Positions 1-8,341 of a stretch of DNA of 13,225 nucleotides are shown piece after piece. The position numbers and the translations under genes are program-made. The stretch is from an uncultured Verrucomicrobiae bacterium. GTDB lineage: Bacteria > Verrucomicrobiota > Verrucomicrobiia > Palsa-1439. The stretch is taken from positions 1 to 13,225 of the forward strand of contig CALBCO010000037.1 of the NCBI GenBank assembly GCA_937927265.1, in the 5' to 3' direction. The notes under the pieces are model-generated. The model did not search any database. It was not told the origin of the DNA and saw only the letters and a program-made list of their open reading frames with translations. Numbering within the stretch: position 1 is the first letter of the stretch; each line of letters begins with the position of its first letter.

Positions 1-3000
1 TCGCCAACTCGTTGCCGCTCATGTGGGGCATGACCACGTCGGTCAACAACAAATCAATCCCGTTCTGCTGCACCCGCCGCAACGCTTCTTCCCCCGTGCC
101 GGCTTCGACGACCTCGTAACCATGCTCGCGCAACGTCGTCACCGCCAATTCCCGCACCGCCGGTTCGTCTTCAACCACCAACACCGTCTCGTGCCCCCGC
201 ACCAGCCCGGTGTTGGGGGCCGGTTCTTCCTCGACCGACACCGCATCGGCCACGCGGGGCAGATACATTCGGAACGTTGATCCGCGGCCCAGTTCGCTGT
301 CCACTGTGATGAATCCGCCGCTCTGGTGGATGATGCCGTAACAGGTGGCCAGCCCCAAGCCGGTGCCCTGGCCCACGCCTTTGGTGGTGAAAAACGGTTC
401 GAACAAATGCTGCTTCACCTCTTCACTCATCCCGATGCCTGTATCGCGGACGGTTACGGTCACGTACGCGCCCGGCGCCACGCCGTAGCGGACGGCCAGC
501 GTCTCATCCACCGCTGCGTTGGAGGTTTCGATGGTCAAGGTGCCGCCCTTGGGCATCGCGTCGCGGGCATTGACCGACAAGTTGAGCACGACTTGTTGGA
601 TCTGGCTGGGATCGGCCCGGACCGCCGCCAAATCCGGCGCGGCCACGGTGACCAGCTCGATGTGTTCGCCAATGACCCGCCGCAACATCTTGTTCATCTC
701 GGCGACGACGTTGTTGAGGTCGAGCACCTTGGGTTGCAACGATTGTTTGCGGCTATAGGCCAACAGTTGCCGGGTCAATCCCGCCGCCCGGTGCGCCGCC
801 TTGAGCACCTCTTCCGCGTGCCGGCGCAACGGCGGCCCCTCCGGCACATGGCGCAGCATCAATTCGGAGTAGCCGATGATCGCGGTCAGAATGTTGTTGA
901 AATCGTGTGCCACACCACCGGCCAGGCGTCCGATTGCCTCAAATTTCTGTGACTGAAGGAACTTTTGTTGGAGCTGTTTACGCTCGCTGACATCGCGGAC
1001 GTGCAACAACAATGCCGGCTGCTTCCGGAAGGTCACCCGCCGCACCTTTAATTCCACCGGCACAACATGGCCGTCTCGGCTCACCACATTGCCTTCGGCA
1101 TATTCCAACTTACCGCTCACAAACTGCTCATAGGCAATCCGGGCATCTTCCTGCTGCTCGACCGGCACAAAGTCGAACATAGATTGACCAAGGATTTCCT
1201 CTCGTTTCAACCCGTATAACGCACAACCTGCAGGATTGGCATCCAACACGCGACCGTTGTTATCCCCGACAAAAATCGCGTCGGGCGAGCCCTCGAACAA
1301 ATCACAAAGTTGCTGCTGACTTTGTCGTAACGCTTCGGTGGTCCTGATGCGCTCTGTCACATCTTCCATGGTACCCACAAATCCGAACAACTGACCCTGG
1401 TCCGACAACATGGGCGAACACCGCAAATGAACCGAACGCATGATGCCTTGCGGTGTTTGGATGCGGAATTCACGCGAGTACTCGCCACCCGTCTGTATGT
1501 ATTCGCGCCAGCTCTGCACCAGCTCGTCCCGATCCGCCGTCCAGACACTGGCGACCCAGCCGTCGCCCAGACAATCTGTCAACTCCAGGCCGCTCAGCGC
1601 ACAAAGCCGCGGATTCACATATACCCACGTTCCCAGAATATCCGCCACAAACACTCCGATCGGTGAGCTTGTGCTCAACGAGCGAAAGAGCTCCTCACTT
1701 TGCCGAAGCGCTACCTCAATCTTTTTGCGCTTCGTGATATCACTAATGAATCCCTCCAACGCCAACACTTCCCCCTCGGCGCCGCACACCGCGCAGCCAT
1801 GCTCAAACACCCATTTCTGCTCCCCCGTGGCCGTGCGGATCCGGTAGGTCAACTGGAACGAACGCCGCGCCGCGACTGCGGCCTGCACCTCCGCCCACAC
1901 CGCCGCTCGGTCGTCCGGCTCAATCAGATCGGCGTACGCGATCTTCTGATTGCCAATCAAATCCGCCGGCGCGTAACCCGTCAACGGCCGGCAGCCCTCG
2001 CTGATGAATTCCATCGTCCAGCGCGCATCGTTGCGGCAGCGATACGCCATGCCCGGCAGGTTGCTCATCAGCGTCGCCAACGTCCGCTGGCTCTCTCGCA
2101 AGGCGCTCTGCGAGCCTTCCAGCGCCGCCAACATCCCGTTGATTGCCGCCGCCAGGCCGGCCAACTCATCCGCGCCGGACACGGACACGCGCGTCTGCAA
2201 ATTGCCGCTGGAGGCGACTTCATCCACCGCGCGCGCCAGCCGTTCCACGCGCCGCAACACATACCGTTCCAACAACCCAAACGTCAGCCCGACGCACGCC
2301 AAGCCCATCGCCGCCAATGCCCCGGTGAGGTACAACACAATCCGTTGCCCGTAGCTGAACACTTCGCGCGGCACCCGCACCTGCAACAACACCGCCGGCT
2401 TGCCGCGCAAATCCTTCAACTCCGCGTACCCCGCTATCCAGTCGGCATCCAACACCTGCGTGGTCACCTGGTGGGGGGAAATAAAAGCCCCATCGGGCGC
2501 CACAAACTCCGCGGACTGCCGCCGCTCCTGCGCGCCGTGGATCGCCACCGGCGCTTGGGTCAGCCGCGCAATCTGCGCCGTCACGCCCCGGTCGACAAAC
2601 CGTCCAAAAATCACAGTGCCGCGAACCGGCCCGCTCCGTTGACTGTTCAAAACCGGCCGCACGGCGACCAACATCAATCCTTCGGGCAATTCGATGATCC
2701 CGGTCTGGACAGAATCCCAACGGCTGTGCTGGAGCAACAAACCGCCCGGAGCCAACCAGCGATCGAGTCCCACCGGCAAGGGCCGTTCCACGCCACGCCC
2801 AAGATCAAACGCCTTCGCGTACACCACGCGCCCCGACGAATCCACAAACATCATCAAACTCAGCCCCAAAACCTCAAACGTGGCATCACTACAGTTGGAC
2901 TGGATAAACTGCGGATTGCGATCCTCGATAAACTGGTAACTCTCATCCCACACTGCCCAATCGGCCGCTTTGGACGCCAAGGTGTTGAGTTGGACCTGGA

Positions 3001-3157
3001 GCGCATCCACTGCCTGTTGCACGCTCCGCTGGACCGCCTGCTCGTCCAAGCGTCCAAACCCCCGCGTCAACAAAGCAATCAAGACGGCCGACAGTCCGAT
3101 AATCAGAACCGTCGCCGTCGCGCCGATGATTAACAAGATTTTCCGGCGAAGCGTCAC
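1..3157 (-). CDS. Hybrid sensor histidine kinase, CHASE4-HAMP-3xPAS-HisKA-HATPase-REC (C-terminus cut by window edge)
   Basis: A membrane-bound two-component sensor kinase read on the minus strand, in one open frame from an in-frame stop at 3284-3286 to the left edge. Counting from GTG 3157 the order is: TM1 about 5-27 (LLIIGATATVLIIG), a periplasmic CHASE4 domain about 30-210 (WAVWDESYQFIEDRNPQFI), TM2 about 270-292, HAMP about 292-342, three PAS domains about 352-477, 486-600 and 609-725, HisKA with phospho-acceptor His about 751 in GGVAHDFNNIL, and HATPase with N-box (NLSVNARDAMP), DTGIGM and GTGLGLA. A receiver domain follows, with VVEDE and phospho-acceptor Asp about 1040 in LLLTDVVMPHMSG. 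The receiver is incomplete at the edge. I chose GTG 3157 because CHASE4 kinases commonly begin M(T/S)LRRK just before TM1. TTG 3184 (preceded by GGAAG) and GTG 3232 are also possible. It is divergent from glyQS. The ligand and any partner regulator are unknown, and the hybrid layout implies phosphorelay. Confidence 0.95.
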   Translation of the reverse strand, partial: MTLRRKILLIIGATATVLIIGLSAVLIALLTRGFGRLDEQAVQRSVQQAVDALQVQLNTLASKAADWAVWDESYQFIEDRNPQFIQSNCSDATFEVLGLSLMMFVDSSGRVVYAKAFDLGRGVERPLPVGLDRWLAPGGLLLQHSRWDSVQTGIIELPEGLMLVAVRPVLNSQRSGPVRGTVIFGRFVDRGVTAQIARLTQAPVAIHGAQERRQSAEFVAPDGAFISPHQVTTQVLDADWIAGYAELKDLRGKPAVLLQVRVPREVFSYGQRIVLYLTGALAAMGLACVGLTFGLLERYVLRRVERLARAVDEVASSGNLQTRVSVSGADELAGLAAAINGMLAALEGSQSALRESQRTLATLMSNLPGMAYRCRNDARWTMEFISEGCRPLTGYAPADLIGNQKIAYADLIEPDDRAAVWAEVQAAVAARRSFQLTYRIRTATGEQKWVFEHGCAVCGAEGEVLALEGFISDITKRKKIEVALRQSEELFRSLSTSSPIGVFVADILGTWVYVNPRLCALSGLELTDCLGDGWVASVWTADRDELVQSWREYIQTGGEYSREFRIQTPQGIMRSVHLRCSPMLSDQGQLFGFVGTMEDVTERIRTTEALRQSQQQLCDLFEGSPDAIFVGDNNGRVLDANPAGCALYGLKREEILGQSMFDFVPVEQQEDARIAYEQFVSGKLEYAEGNVVSRDGHVVPVELKVRRVTFRKQPALLLHVRDVSERKQLQQKFLQSQKFEAIGRLAGGVAHDFNNILTAIIGYSELMLRHVPEGPPLRRHAEEVLKAAHRAAGLTRQLLAYSRKQSLQPKVLDLNNVVAEMNKMLRRVIGEHIELVTVAAPDLAAVRADPSQIQQVVLNLSVNARDAMPKGGTLTIETSNAAVDETLAVRYGVAPGAYVTVTVRDTGIGMSEEVKQHLFEPFFTTKGVGQGTGLGLATCYGIIHQSGGFITVDSELGRGSTFRMYLPRVADAVSVEEEPAPNTGLVRGHETVLVVEDEPAVRELAVTTLREHGYEVVEAGTGEEALRRVQQNGIDLLLTDVVMPHMSGNELA

Positions 3158-3245
3158 GTATTGCGTAAACCCTTGGGGAATCAAAAGTAGCGACTTCCAT
3201 GCCAGCCGAACGGGCCAGTCTGTCCCACCCACCCCATCCGGATCC

Positions 3246-3275
3246 TTGACTTGGCCGGAACAGCCATGCCATAGT
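3246..3275 (+). promoter_or_regulatory. Putative glyQS promoter, leaderless or nearly so
   Basis: TTGACT at 3246-3251, an 18-nt spacer, then CATAGT at 3270-3275. The ATG of glyQS is only 10 nt after the -10, so a start site about 7 nt downstream would leave a leader of 0-4 nt. No Shine-Dalgarno-like sequence precedes the ATG. The rest of the 128-bp divergent gap to the histidine kinase shows no clear minus-strand promoter. Confidence 0.5.
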
Positions 3276-3285
3276 CCGCGCCACT

Positions 3286-4626
3286 ATGGCGGGAAAATCA
3301 CCGACCAACTTGATGGACAAAATCGTCGCCCTGTGCAAACGGCGCGGCTTCATCTTCCAATCCAGCGAAATCTACGGCGGCATCAACGGATTCTGGGACT
3401 ACGGCCCAGCCGGCACCGAACTCAAACGCAACATCCGCGACGCCTGGTGGAATGACGTCGTCCGCCGCCGCACCGACGTGGTCGGCTTGGATTGCAGCAT
3501 CATCATGCATCCCCGCATCTGGGAAGCCTCCGGCCACGTCACGTCCTTCAACGACCCCATGGTAGACTGCAAAAAATGCAAGGGCCGCTGGCGCGCCGAC
3601 CAGTTACCGGATACCCAATGCCCCGAGGGCGGACCGCACGATTACACCGAAGCCCGTCAATTCAACCTCATGTTTGAGTCCCATGCCGGCCCGATCAAGG
3701 ACGACGCCAACAAAGTCTATCTCCGCCCCGAAACCGCCCAAGGCATCTTCGCCCAGTTTAACAACGTCCTCAGCGTTTCCCGTCAGAAAATCCCATTCGG
3801 CATCGCCCAAATCGGCAAGGCATTCCGCAACGAAATCAACCCGCGCAACTTCACCTTCCGCAGCCGCGAATTCGAGCAGATGGAACTCGAATTCTTCATC
3901 AAACCCGGCACCGACGCCGAGTGGCACCGCCGCTGGGTCGAAGAACGCCTCCACTGGTACGAGACCATCGGCCTGCCCAAGGAAAAACTCAGCATCTACG
4001 AATACAAAAAAGACGAACTCGCCCACTACGCCAGCGCCTGTGTGGATGTCATGTTCGCCTTTCCCTTCGGCGTCCAGGAACTCGAGGGCATTGCCGCCCG
4101 CGGCAACTTCGACCTCTCCCAACACCAAAAATTCTCTGGCAAAAGCCTCGAATATTTCGACGACGAGACCAAGGAAAAATACATCCCCCACGTCATCGAA
4201 CCGAGCGCCGGTGTGGACCGCATCTGCCTGGCCCTGATTTGTGCCGCATACACCGAAGAGGAAATCGCGCCCGGCGACACGCGCATCGTCATGAAATTCG
4301 CCCCGCGTATCGCGCCGGTCAAAGTCGCCGTTTTCCCGTTGCTCCGTAACAAACCGCCGCTCGTCGAAAAAGCCCGCCAAGTCTTCGAGCTCTTGCAGCC
4401 GCACTTCACAACGGAATGGGACGACCGCGGTAACATCGGCAAACGCTACCGTTACCAAGACGAGCAAGGCACCCCGTGGTGCGTCACGATTGACTTCGAG
4501 ACACTCGGCGAAAAAGGTCCGGCGCTTGCAAACACCGTGACGGTGCGCGACCGCGACACGATGAAACAAGAACGCGTCAAAATCGCTGATCTTGTGCCGC
4601 TGATTTCCGAACGGTTGCGCCAATGA
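3286..4626 (+). CDS. glyQS: Glycine--tRNA ligase, alpha2 (single-chain) type
   Basis: Charges tRNA-Gly with glycine in the cytoplasm. The 446-residue protein is the class II homodimeric form (the eukaryote/archaea/Thermus-like type), not the alpha2-beta2 form of E. coli. The N-terminus has the family pattern GFIFQSSEIYGGINGFWDYG. A Cys-rich insert (DCKKCKGRW followed by TQCPEGG, about residues 95-117) may bind zinc. Motif 2 is at about 181-205 (FRNEINPRNFTFRSREFEQ) and motif 3 at about 309-318 (PSAGVDRICLAL). An HGTP anticodon-binding domain covers about 345-446 and includes DDRGNIGKRYRYQDEQGTP. The start is ATG 3286, since MAGKSPTNLMDKIVALCKRRGF matches the normal family beginning and no Shine-Dalgarno is visible. 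The stop overlaps the next gene's start in ATGA, suggesting translational coupling. The gene is sometimes named glyS. Confidence 0.97.
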   Translation: MAGKSPTNLMDKIVALCKRRGFIFQSSEIYGGINGFWDYGPAGTELKRNIRDAWWNDVVRRRTDVVGLDCSIIMHPRIWEASGHVTSFNDPMVDCKKCKGRWRADQLPDTQCPEGGPHDYTEARQFNLMFESHAGPIKDDANKVYLRPETAQGIFAQFNNVLSVSRQKIPFGIAQIGKAFRNEINPRNFTFRSREFEQMELEFFIKPGTDAEWHRRWVEERLHWYETIGLPKEKLSIYEYKKDELAHYASACVDVMFAFPFGVQELEGIAARGNFDLSQHQKFSGKSLEYFDDETKEKYIPHVIEPSAGVDRICLALICAAYTEEEIAPGDTRIVMKFAPRIAPVKVAVFPLLRNKPPLVEKARQVFELLQPHFTTEWDDRGNIGKRYRYQDEQGTPWCVTIDFETLGEKGPALANTVTVRDRDTMKQERVKIADLVPLISERLRQ

Positions 4627-5354
4627 AAGGAGTCGTTTTGGCGGGTGGACTGGGCACGCGGTTATATCCGCTGACCACCATCACCAACAAGCATCTCCTG
4701 CCGGTCTACGACCGGCCCATGATTTTCTATCCCATCCAAACCCTTGCCGCCGCTGGTCTCCGCGAGCTGCTCATCGTTACCGGCGGCAACAACGCCCGCG
4801 ACTTCCACCGCCTGTTGGGTGATGGCCACCAGTTCGGCCTTGAACGTCTCCAGTACGCCTATCAAAAAGGCGAAGGCGGCATCGCTGATGCCCTCCGCCT
4901 CGCCGAACGTTTTGCCCATGGCGACCGACTGGTGATCATGCTCGGTGACAACATCATCGAAAAAAGCATCCGCCGGCACGTGACCGCCTACCGGCGACAA
5001 CAACGCGGCGCCCGCCTCTTGCTCAAACAGGTTGCCAACCCGCGCGATTACGGCGTCGCTGAGTTCGTGGGCGACCGCTTGGCCCGCATCATCGAAAAAC
5101 CGAAACAGCCGCCTTCCCGCTTCGCCGTGACGGGCATCTATTTCTACGACGCGACCGTCTTCGACATCATTCGCACCTTGAAACCCTCCCCGCGCGGCGA
5201 ACTCGAAATCACCGATGTCAACAATGCCTACCTTCAACGCGGCGAATTGGAGTACGACATTCTCGACGGCTGGTGGGCTGATGCCGGCGCCTCCCCGGCC
5301 AAATTGCTGGAGACCAACCTACTCGTTGCCCGGCAACGCGGGGTCGCGTTTTGA
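4623..5354 (+). CDS. rfbA: Sugar-nucleotidyltransferase, short RmlA-like (glucose-1-phosphate thymidylyltransferase family)
   Basis: Condenses a sugar-1-phosphate with a nucleoside triphosphate, most likely glucose-1-phosphate and dTTP in dTDP-sugar synthesis for surface polysaccharide. The 243 residues form one nucleotidyltransferase fold. They include the NTP-binding signature GGLGTRLYPLT, the substrate segment TNKHLLPVYDRPMIFYPI, the metal Asp in MLGDNI, ANPRDYGVAEF, IIEKPKQPPS, VTGIYFYD and GELEITDVNNAYL. It is about 45 residues shorter than E. coli RmlA and lacks that enzyme's C-terminal extension, as many short RmlA-like enzymes do. Exact nucleotide and sugar specificity is therefore uncertain. 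The ATG overlaps the glyQS stop (ATGA), so the two are probably one operon. No other dTDP-sugar genes are in view. Its last 36 bp overlap the convergent membrane glycosyltransferase. Confidence 0.88.
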   Translation: MKGVVLAGGLGTRLYPLTTITNKHLLPVYDRPMIFYPIQTLAAAGLRELLIVTGGNNARDFHRLLGDGHQFGLERLQYAYQKGEGGIADALRLAERFAHGDRLVIMLGDNIIEKSIRRHVTAYRRQQRGARLLLKQVANPRDYGVAEFVGDRLARIIEKPKQPPSRFAVTGIYFYDATVFDIIRTLKPSPRGELEITDVNNAYLQRGELEYDILDGWWADAGASPAKLLETNLLVARQRGVAF

Positions 5355-6425
5355 TTGCGAGCGGGAAAACGCGTTCGCTGCCAGCGCACACACCACCGGC
5401 ATCACGGGCAAACTAAACCGCAGGTCGGCATAACTTGCCGCGTGCACGAACATCACGTAGCCAACCAGCGCGACGCACATTCCTGTCTGCCGCCCCCACG
5501 GCCAGCGTCGCCATAAGCCAATACCCAAAAGTCCGAGGTAGGCGGTCTGGATCAGCGTGCTGGCGAACTGTTCCCGGCGCGCCGCGCTCTGGAACCAAAA
5601 CCGACCACACTTCCTCCCGAACAATTCCAGCGCCTCGAGCGGATTTTCACGCACCTGTTCCCAAGCTGCCCGGTAAAATCGCCGGTCGCGTTGCACCACC
5701 GAACGCCCGGCCTGTTCTTCCTCAATCCTCCGCACAGCCGCGAGCCAATCCGACTTGCCGGGGCCTTCCCACAGACCGAGCGTCGGCTGAAAATTCCCGA
5801 CGAACGTCGTCACTCCGCCTCGTTCCGTGGCCACCGGCAAAAACTCGCCGCCGGTCACCCGGAAATTGCGCACCGTCCACGGCGCAATAACCGCCGCCAT
5901 CGCAGCCACCGTCAGCCAGGCGCGCCGCGGGAAGAACGCCAGCAACACCACCGGCCACAACAGGAACGACGGTTTGCACAAATTCACCAGCCCCAACCAC
6001 GCCCCCGCGCCCAGCCACCGATCGCGTTGCCACAGCACATAGACGGTCACCAAAAACGCGAGCACGATTTCCTTGTTCAGAAACGCCACCCGCCAGATCG
6101 CAAACGGATACAGTGCATACAACCACGCTGCCCACACGCTGTTCCCGCTCAGCCGATACACCAGCGCACACGTCGCCACATCCAACAACACCTGCACCCA
6201 CTTCACGGCCAGCGGCGAGCCGGCCACCGCCACCAACACCGGGTAAACCGGTCCGCGTTCCACATCCGTGTATTGCCCCGCGCGAATCGTTTGCGCCAAG
6301 GCCCAGTACCCATCGCCATCGGCGCGCAAAGGCAGTCGTTCCTCCACTACCGGAAAGCCAACCCAGACAAACGCAAGCCGCAAAATGAACGCGCTGATCA
6401 GACAGAGAAGAAGCTGTTGGTTCAT
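5319..6425 (-). CDS. Polytopic membrane glycosyltransferase-like protein (GT-C fold, ArnT/PMT/GT39-like)
   Basis: A 368-residue integral membrane protein with about eight or nine hydrophobic segments. The first predicted periplasmic loop holds an acidic cluster followed by a Pro-containing turn (RADGDGYWALAQTIRAGQY, then RGPVYPVLVA). This is the arrangement of GT-C enzymes of the ArnT/PMT type, which move sugars from polyprenyl-phosphate carriers onto lipid or protein at the outer face of the inner membrane. A later soluble loop is charged (about residues 215-265). Donor and acceptor cannot be told from sequence, and assignment is by architecture. It lies 30 bp after the queA stop in the same direction, so it is probably the last gene of the aat-DUF2905-queA run. 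The C-terminal tail (QSKRDPALPGNE) is encoded within the convergent overlap with the nucleotidyltransferase gene. No convincing Shine-Dalgarno precedes ATG 6425. Confidence 0.7.
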   Translation of the reverse strand: MNQQLLLCLISAFILRLAFVWVGFPVVEERLPLRADGDGYWALAQTIRAGQYTDVERGPVYPVLVAVAGSPLAVKWVQVLLDVATCALVYRLSGNSVWAAWLYALYPFAIWRVAFLNKEIVLAFLVTVYVLWQRDRWLGAGAWLGLVNLCKPSFLLWPVVLLAFFPRRAWLTVAAMAAVIAPWTVRNFRVTGGEFLPVATERGGVTTFVGNFQPTLGLWEGPGKSDWLAAVRRIEEEQAGRSVVQRDRRFYRAAWEQVRENPLEALELFGRKCGRFWFQSAARREQFASTLIQTAYLGLLGIGLWRRWPWGRQTGMCVALVGYVMFVHAASYADLRFSLPVMPVVCALAANAFSRSQSKRDPALPGNE

Positions 6426-6455
6426 GACTATTACCCACGCAACCGCTCGCGTTCG

Positions 6456-7448
6456 CTACAAAATCAGCATGCAATCACCGTAGCTGTAGAACCGATACCG
6501 CTCGCGGATGGCCTCGGCGTAGGCTCGGAGAATCAATTCCCGACCCGCAAACGCGCTGACCAGCATCAATAACGTGGACTTCGGCAGGTGAAAGTTCGTC
6601 AACAACACATCCACCATGCGGAACTGAAATGGCGGCCGAATGAAAATGTTGGTATGCCCCGTGGCCGCGCGCGGTTCGCCCAGTGTTTCCAATGTCCGCA
6701 CCACCGTGGTGCCGACCGCGACAATCCGGTTAGCCGCGCGCATCTTCGCAGCCGCTTCCTCCACAACCGTGAACCGTTCGGCGTGCATCTGGTGTTCTTC
6801 GACCTGCTCCACCTTCACCGGCCGGAACGTGCCGATGCCGACGTGCAACGTGATGAACGTGTGGTCGAACTGCGCCAGCATTTCCGGCGTAAAATGCAAC
6901 CCCGCCGTGGGCGCCGCCACCGCGCCGGGTGTGCGCGCAAACACCGTTTGATACCGCGTCCGGTCTTCAGCCAGATGGTGTCCCCGAGCGGGTGCAGGCC
7001 GTTTGATGTACGGCGGGAGCGGAACATCGCCGTGCCGGGCCAGAAAGGAACCCACGTCGCCACGAAACCGCAGCAGCCGTCCCCCAAAGTCCGTCGAGCC
7101 TTCGACGACAGCAGTAAGTTCGTCCCCACCAAATTTCAAAACGGTACCGGTCCTGGCTTTCCGGCCCGGCTTGACCAACGCCGACCAACGGTTCTGGCCC
7201 AAGTCTTCGACCAGCAACAACTCCAACGACGGCTGGCTGGCCCAAAGGCGGGCTGGGATGACTTTCGTGTCGTTCAAGACAAGCAAGTCGCCATCCTGGA
7301 GATACCGGCCCAAGTGACGGAATTGGTCGTGACACAGCTTTCCGGTTGCGCGATGGACAACCAGCATCCGCGAGGCAGCGCGGTCAGGTAACGGTTGCTG
7401 GGCAATCAGCTCCGGCGGCAATGCGTAATCGAAGTCGGAAGTTTTCAC
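6456..7448 (-). CDS. queA: S-adenosylmethionine:tRNA ribosyltransferase-isomerase (queuosine biosynthesis)
   Basis: Transfers and isomerises the ribosyl part of SAM onto 7-aminomethyl-7-deazaguanine at tRNA position 34, giving epoxyqueuosine. Family motifs run throughout: KTSDFDYALPPELIAQ at the N-terminus, LVLNDTKVIPARL, APTAGLHFT, FRPVKVEQVEEHQMHAERF, GTTVVRTLE, TNFHLPKSTLLMLVSAFAG and the C-terminal RERYRFYSYGDCMLI. I place the start at GTG 7448 (330 aa). QueA proteins begin almost exactly at M-K-T-S-D-F, and this GTG overlaps the DUF2905 stop in GTGA. An ATG at 7502 would add 18 unconserved residues and overlap the upstream gene by 58 bp. The gene is probably translationally coupled to DUF2905. 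Confidence 0.96.
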   Translation of the reverse strand: MKTSDFDYALPPELIAQQPLPDRAASRMLVVHRATGKLCHDQFRHLGRYLQDGDLLVLNDTKVIPARLWASQPSLELLLVEDLGQNRWSALVKPGRKARTGTVLKFGGDELTAVVEGSTDFGGRLLRFRGDVGSFLARHGDVPLPPYIKRPAPARGHHLAEDRTRYQTVFARTPGAVAAPTAGLHFTPEMLAQFDHTFITLHVGIGTFRPVKVEQVEEHQMHAERFTVVEEAAAKMRAANRIVAVGTTVVRTLETLGEPRAATGHTNIFIRPPFQFRMVDVLLTNFHLPKSTLLMLVSAFAGRELILRAYAEAIRERYRFYSYGDCMLIL

Positions 7449-7663
7449 CGGCGGTGGAGCAACCAGAAAATCAAGGTGAGAACCACGCTGAGCAGCAGAC
7501 AAGTCGTCAAGGGGAAATAGAACTTGAAATTGGGCCGCTCGACGCGAATGTCGCCGGGCAGACTGCCCAGCGGCAACCCCGTCCTACCGGCCAGCCAGAA
7601 CAACACGCCCAACCCCGCCAACGCGAGGCCAGTCACGATGAGGATTTTGCCAATGTCGCTCAT
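7445..7663 (-). CDS. DUF2905 family small membrane protein
   Basis: A 72-residue protein with two hydrophobic helices flanking the family signature GSLPGDIRVERPNFKFYFPL. This matches the DUF2905 pattern closely: a first TM (GKILIVTGLALAGLGVLFWLA), a short loop with LPGDI and N-F-x-F-Y-F-P, a second TM, and a basic end (LLHRR). The function is unknown. The family is widely distributed in bacteria and I infer inner-membrane location. ATG 7663 is chosen over an upstream in-frame ATG (7693) because the family begins just before the first helix and a -10-like TACACT sits 6 nt before it. The gene overlaps queA by 4 bp, and this tandem suggests co-expression with tRNA modification rather than a shared biochemical step. 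Confidence 0.88.
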   Translation of the reverse strand: MSDIGKILIVTGLALAGLGVLFWLAGRTGLPLGSLPGDIRVERPNFKFYFPLTTCLLLSVVLTLIFWLLHRR

Positions 7664-7669
7664 GCCGTC

Positions 7670-7688
7670 AGTGTAGCGCAAACCGGGC
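7670..7688 (-). promoter_or_regulatory. Putative -10 region for DUF2905-queA, 6 nt before ATG
   Basis: On the minus strand TACACT (7675-7670) is followed by GACGGC and then ATG. It is preceded by CCCGGTTTGC, shared almost exactly with the aat promoter. The -35 is poor (TTCGCC at spacing 18). If active it would produce a leaderless message for DUF2905-queA in addition to read-through from aat. Confidence 0.35.
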
Positions 7689-7726
7689 CGCAAGGCGAAA
7701 GAGAAGCAACAAGAAGCCGCTGCAAG

Positions 7727-8335
7727 TCAGAACAAACAGTGCAACGCCAATGCGGCGCGGAGACGACGACGGTAGTGGTCGCGCGTGATTTCGTAGGTCC
7801 CGAATTGCGCGAGGTGGGGCGTCAGCCATTGTGTGTCCAGCAGTGTGAACCCCTGCCGACGGAGCCGCTCCACGAGCGCAACGAGTGCGACCTTCGAGGC
7901 ATCAGTGACCCGGTGGAACATGCTCTCGCCAAAAAACGCGCCACCGATGTGAACGCCGTGGAGACCGCCGGCCAGCGCGCCGGGACGGGGAGCATGGAGC
8001 GTGGCGGGTGTCGGCTCCCAGACTTCGACACTGTGCGCGTGGCCCAACCGGTGGAGTTCGCAGTAACTAGTGATGATCTCCTCGGAGATCCAATTGCCTT
8101 TGGAGCGTGTGGTCGCGCAGGCGCGGATGACGGCAGGGAAGTCGCGGTCAAACGTCACCAGAAACCGCTGTTTCTTCAACGTCCGACGCAGGCCGTGTGG
8201 AATATGGAATCGGTGATCGAGCGGAATGATCGCGCGCGGGTCGGGGGAGAACCAGCCAATCGTGCCGCGTTCGTCCACGGCCATCGGGAAAATTCCCTGC
8301 CGGTAGGCGGCGAGTAACAGGTCGGGCGGGATCAT
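7727..8335 (-). CDS. aat: Leucyl/phenylalanyl-tRNA--protein transferase
   Basis: Transfers Leu or Phe from aminoacyl-tRNA to proteins with N-terminal Lys or Arg, marking them for ClpS/ClpAP degradation (the bacterial N-degron pathway) in the cytosol. The 202 residues show the family landmarks in order: DLLLAAYRQGIFPM, GWFSPDPRAIIPL, HIPHGLRRTLKK, FDRDFPAVIRACA, TWI-like NWISEEIITSYCELHRLGHAHSVEVW, GGLHGVHIGGAFFGESMFHR, and LLDTQWLTPHLAQFGTYEI near the end. The start is ATG 8335 (MIPPDLLLAAY). An in-frame ATG at 8395 would add 20 residues unlike the family and run into the divergent transporter gene. It begins a minus-strand run with DUF2905, queA and the glycosyltransferase (62-bp gap to DUF2905). 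Confidence 0.95.
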   Translation of the reverse strand: MIPPDLLLAAYRQGIFPMAVDERGTIGWFSPDPRAIIPLDHRFHIPHGLRRTLKKQRFLVTFDRDFPAVIRACATTRSKGNWISEEIITSYCELHRLGHAHSVEVWEPTPATLHAPRPGALAGGLHGVHIGGAFFGESMFHRVTDASKVALVALVERLRRQGFTLLDTQWLTPHLAQFGTYEITRDHYRRRLRAALALHCLF

Positions 8336-8341
8336 GCCGGC

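Noticed and set aside
326..3133. Long plus-strand ORFs of up to 477 codons opposite the histidine kinase (for example 326-952 and 1700-3133)
   Set aside because: They are antisense to a continuous, domain-rich kinase frame. Their translations are Arg/His/Pro/Gln-rich with no recognisable domains, as expected of high-GC shadows.
3604..4623. 339-codon minus-strand ORF opposite glyQS
   Set aside because: The plus strand encodes an intact, motif-complete glycyl-tRNA synthetase. The antisense product is low-complexity Phe/Glu/Val/Ala-rich sequence.
4623..4640. AAAGGAG just after the rfbA ATG as a Shine-Dalgarno for a downstream TTG start
   Set aside because: The codons ATG AAA GGA GTC encode the conserved MKGVVLAGG beginning, so the purine run is coding.
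5691..8317. Plus-strand ORFs of 267-323 codons opposite the glycosyltransferase, queA and aat
   Set aside because: Each is antisense to a recognised gene, lacks conserved motifs and has an abnormal composition.
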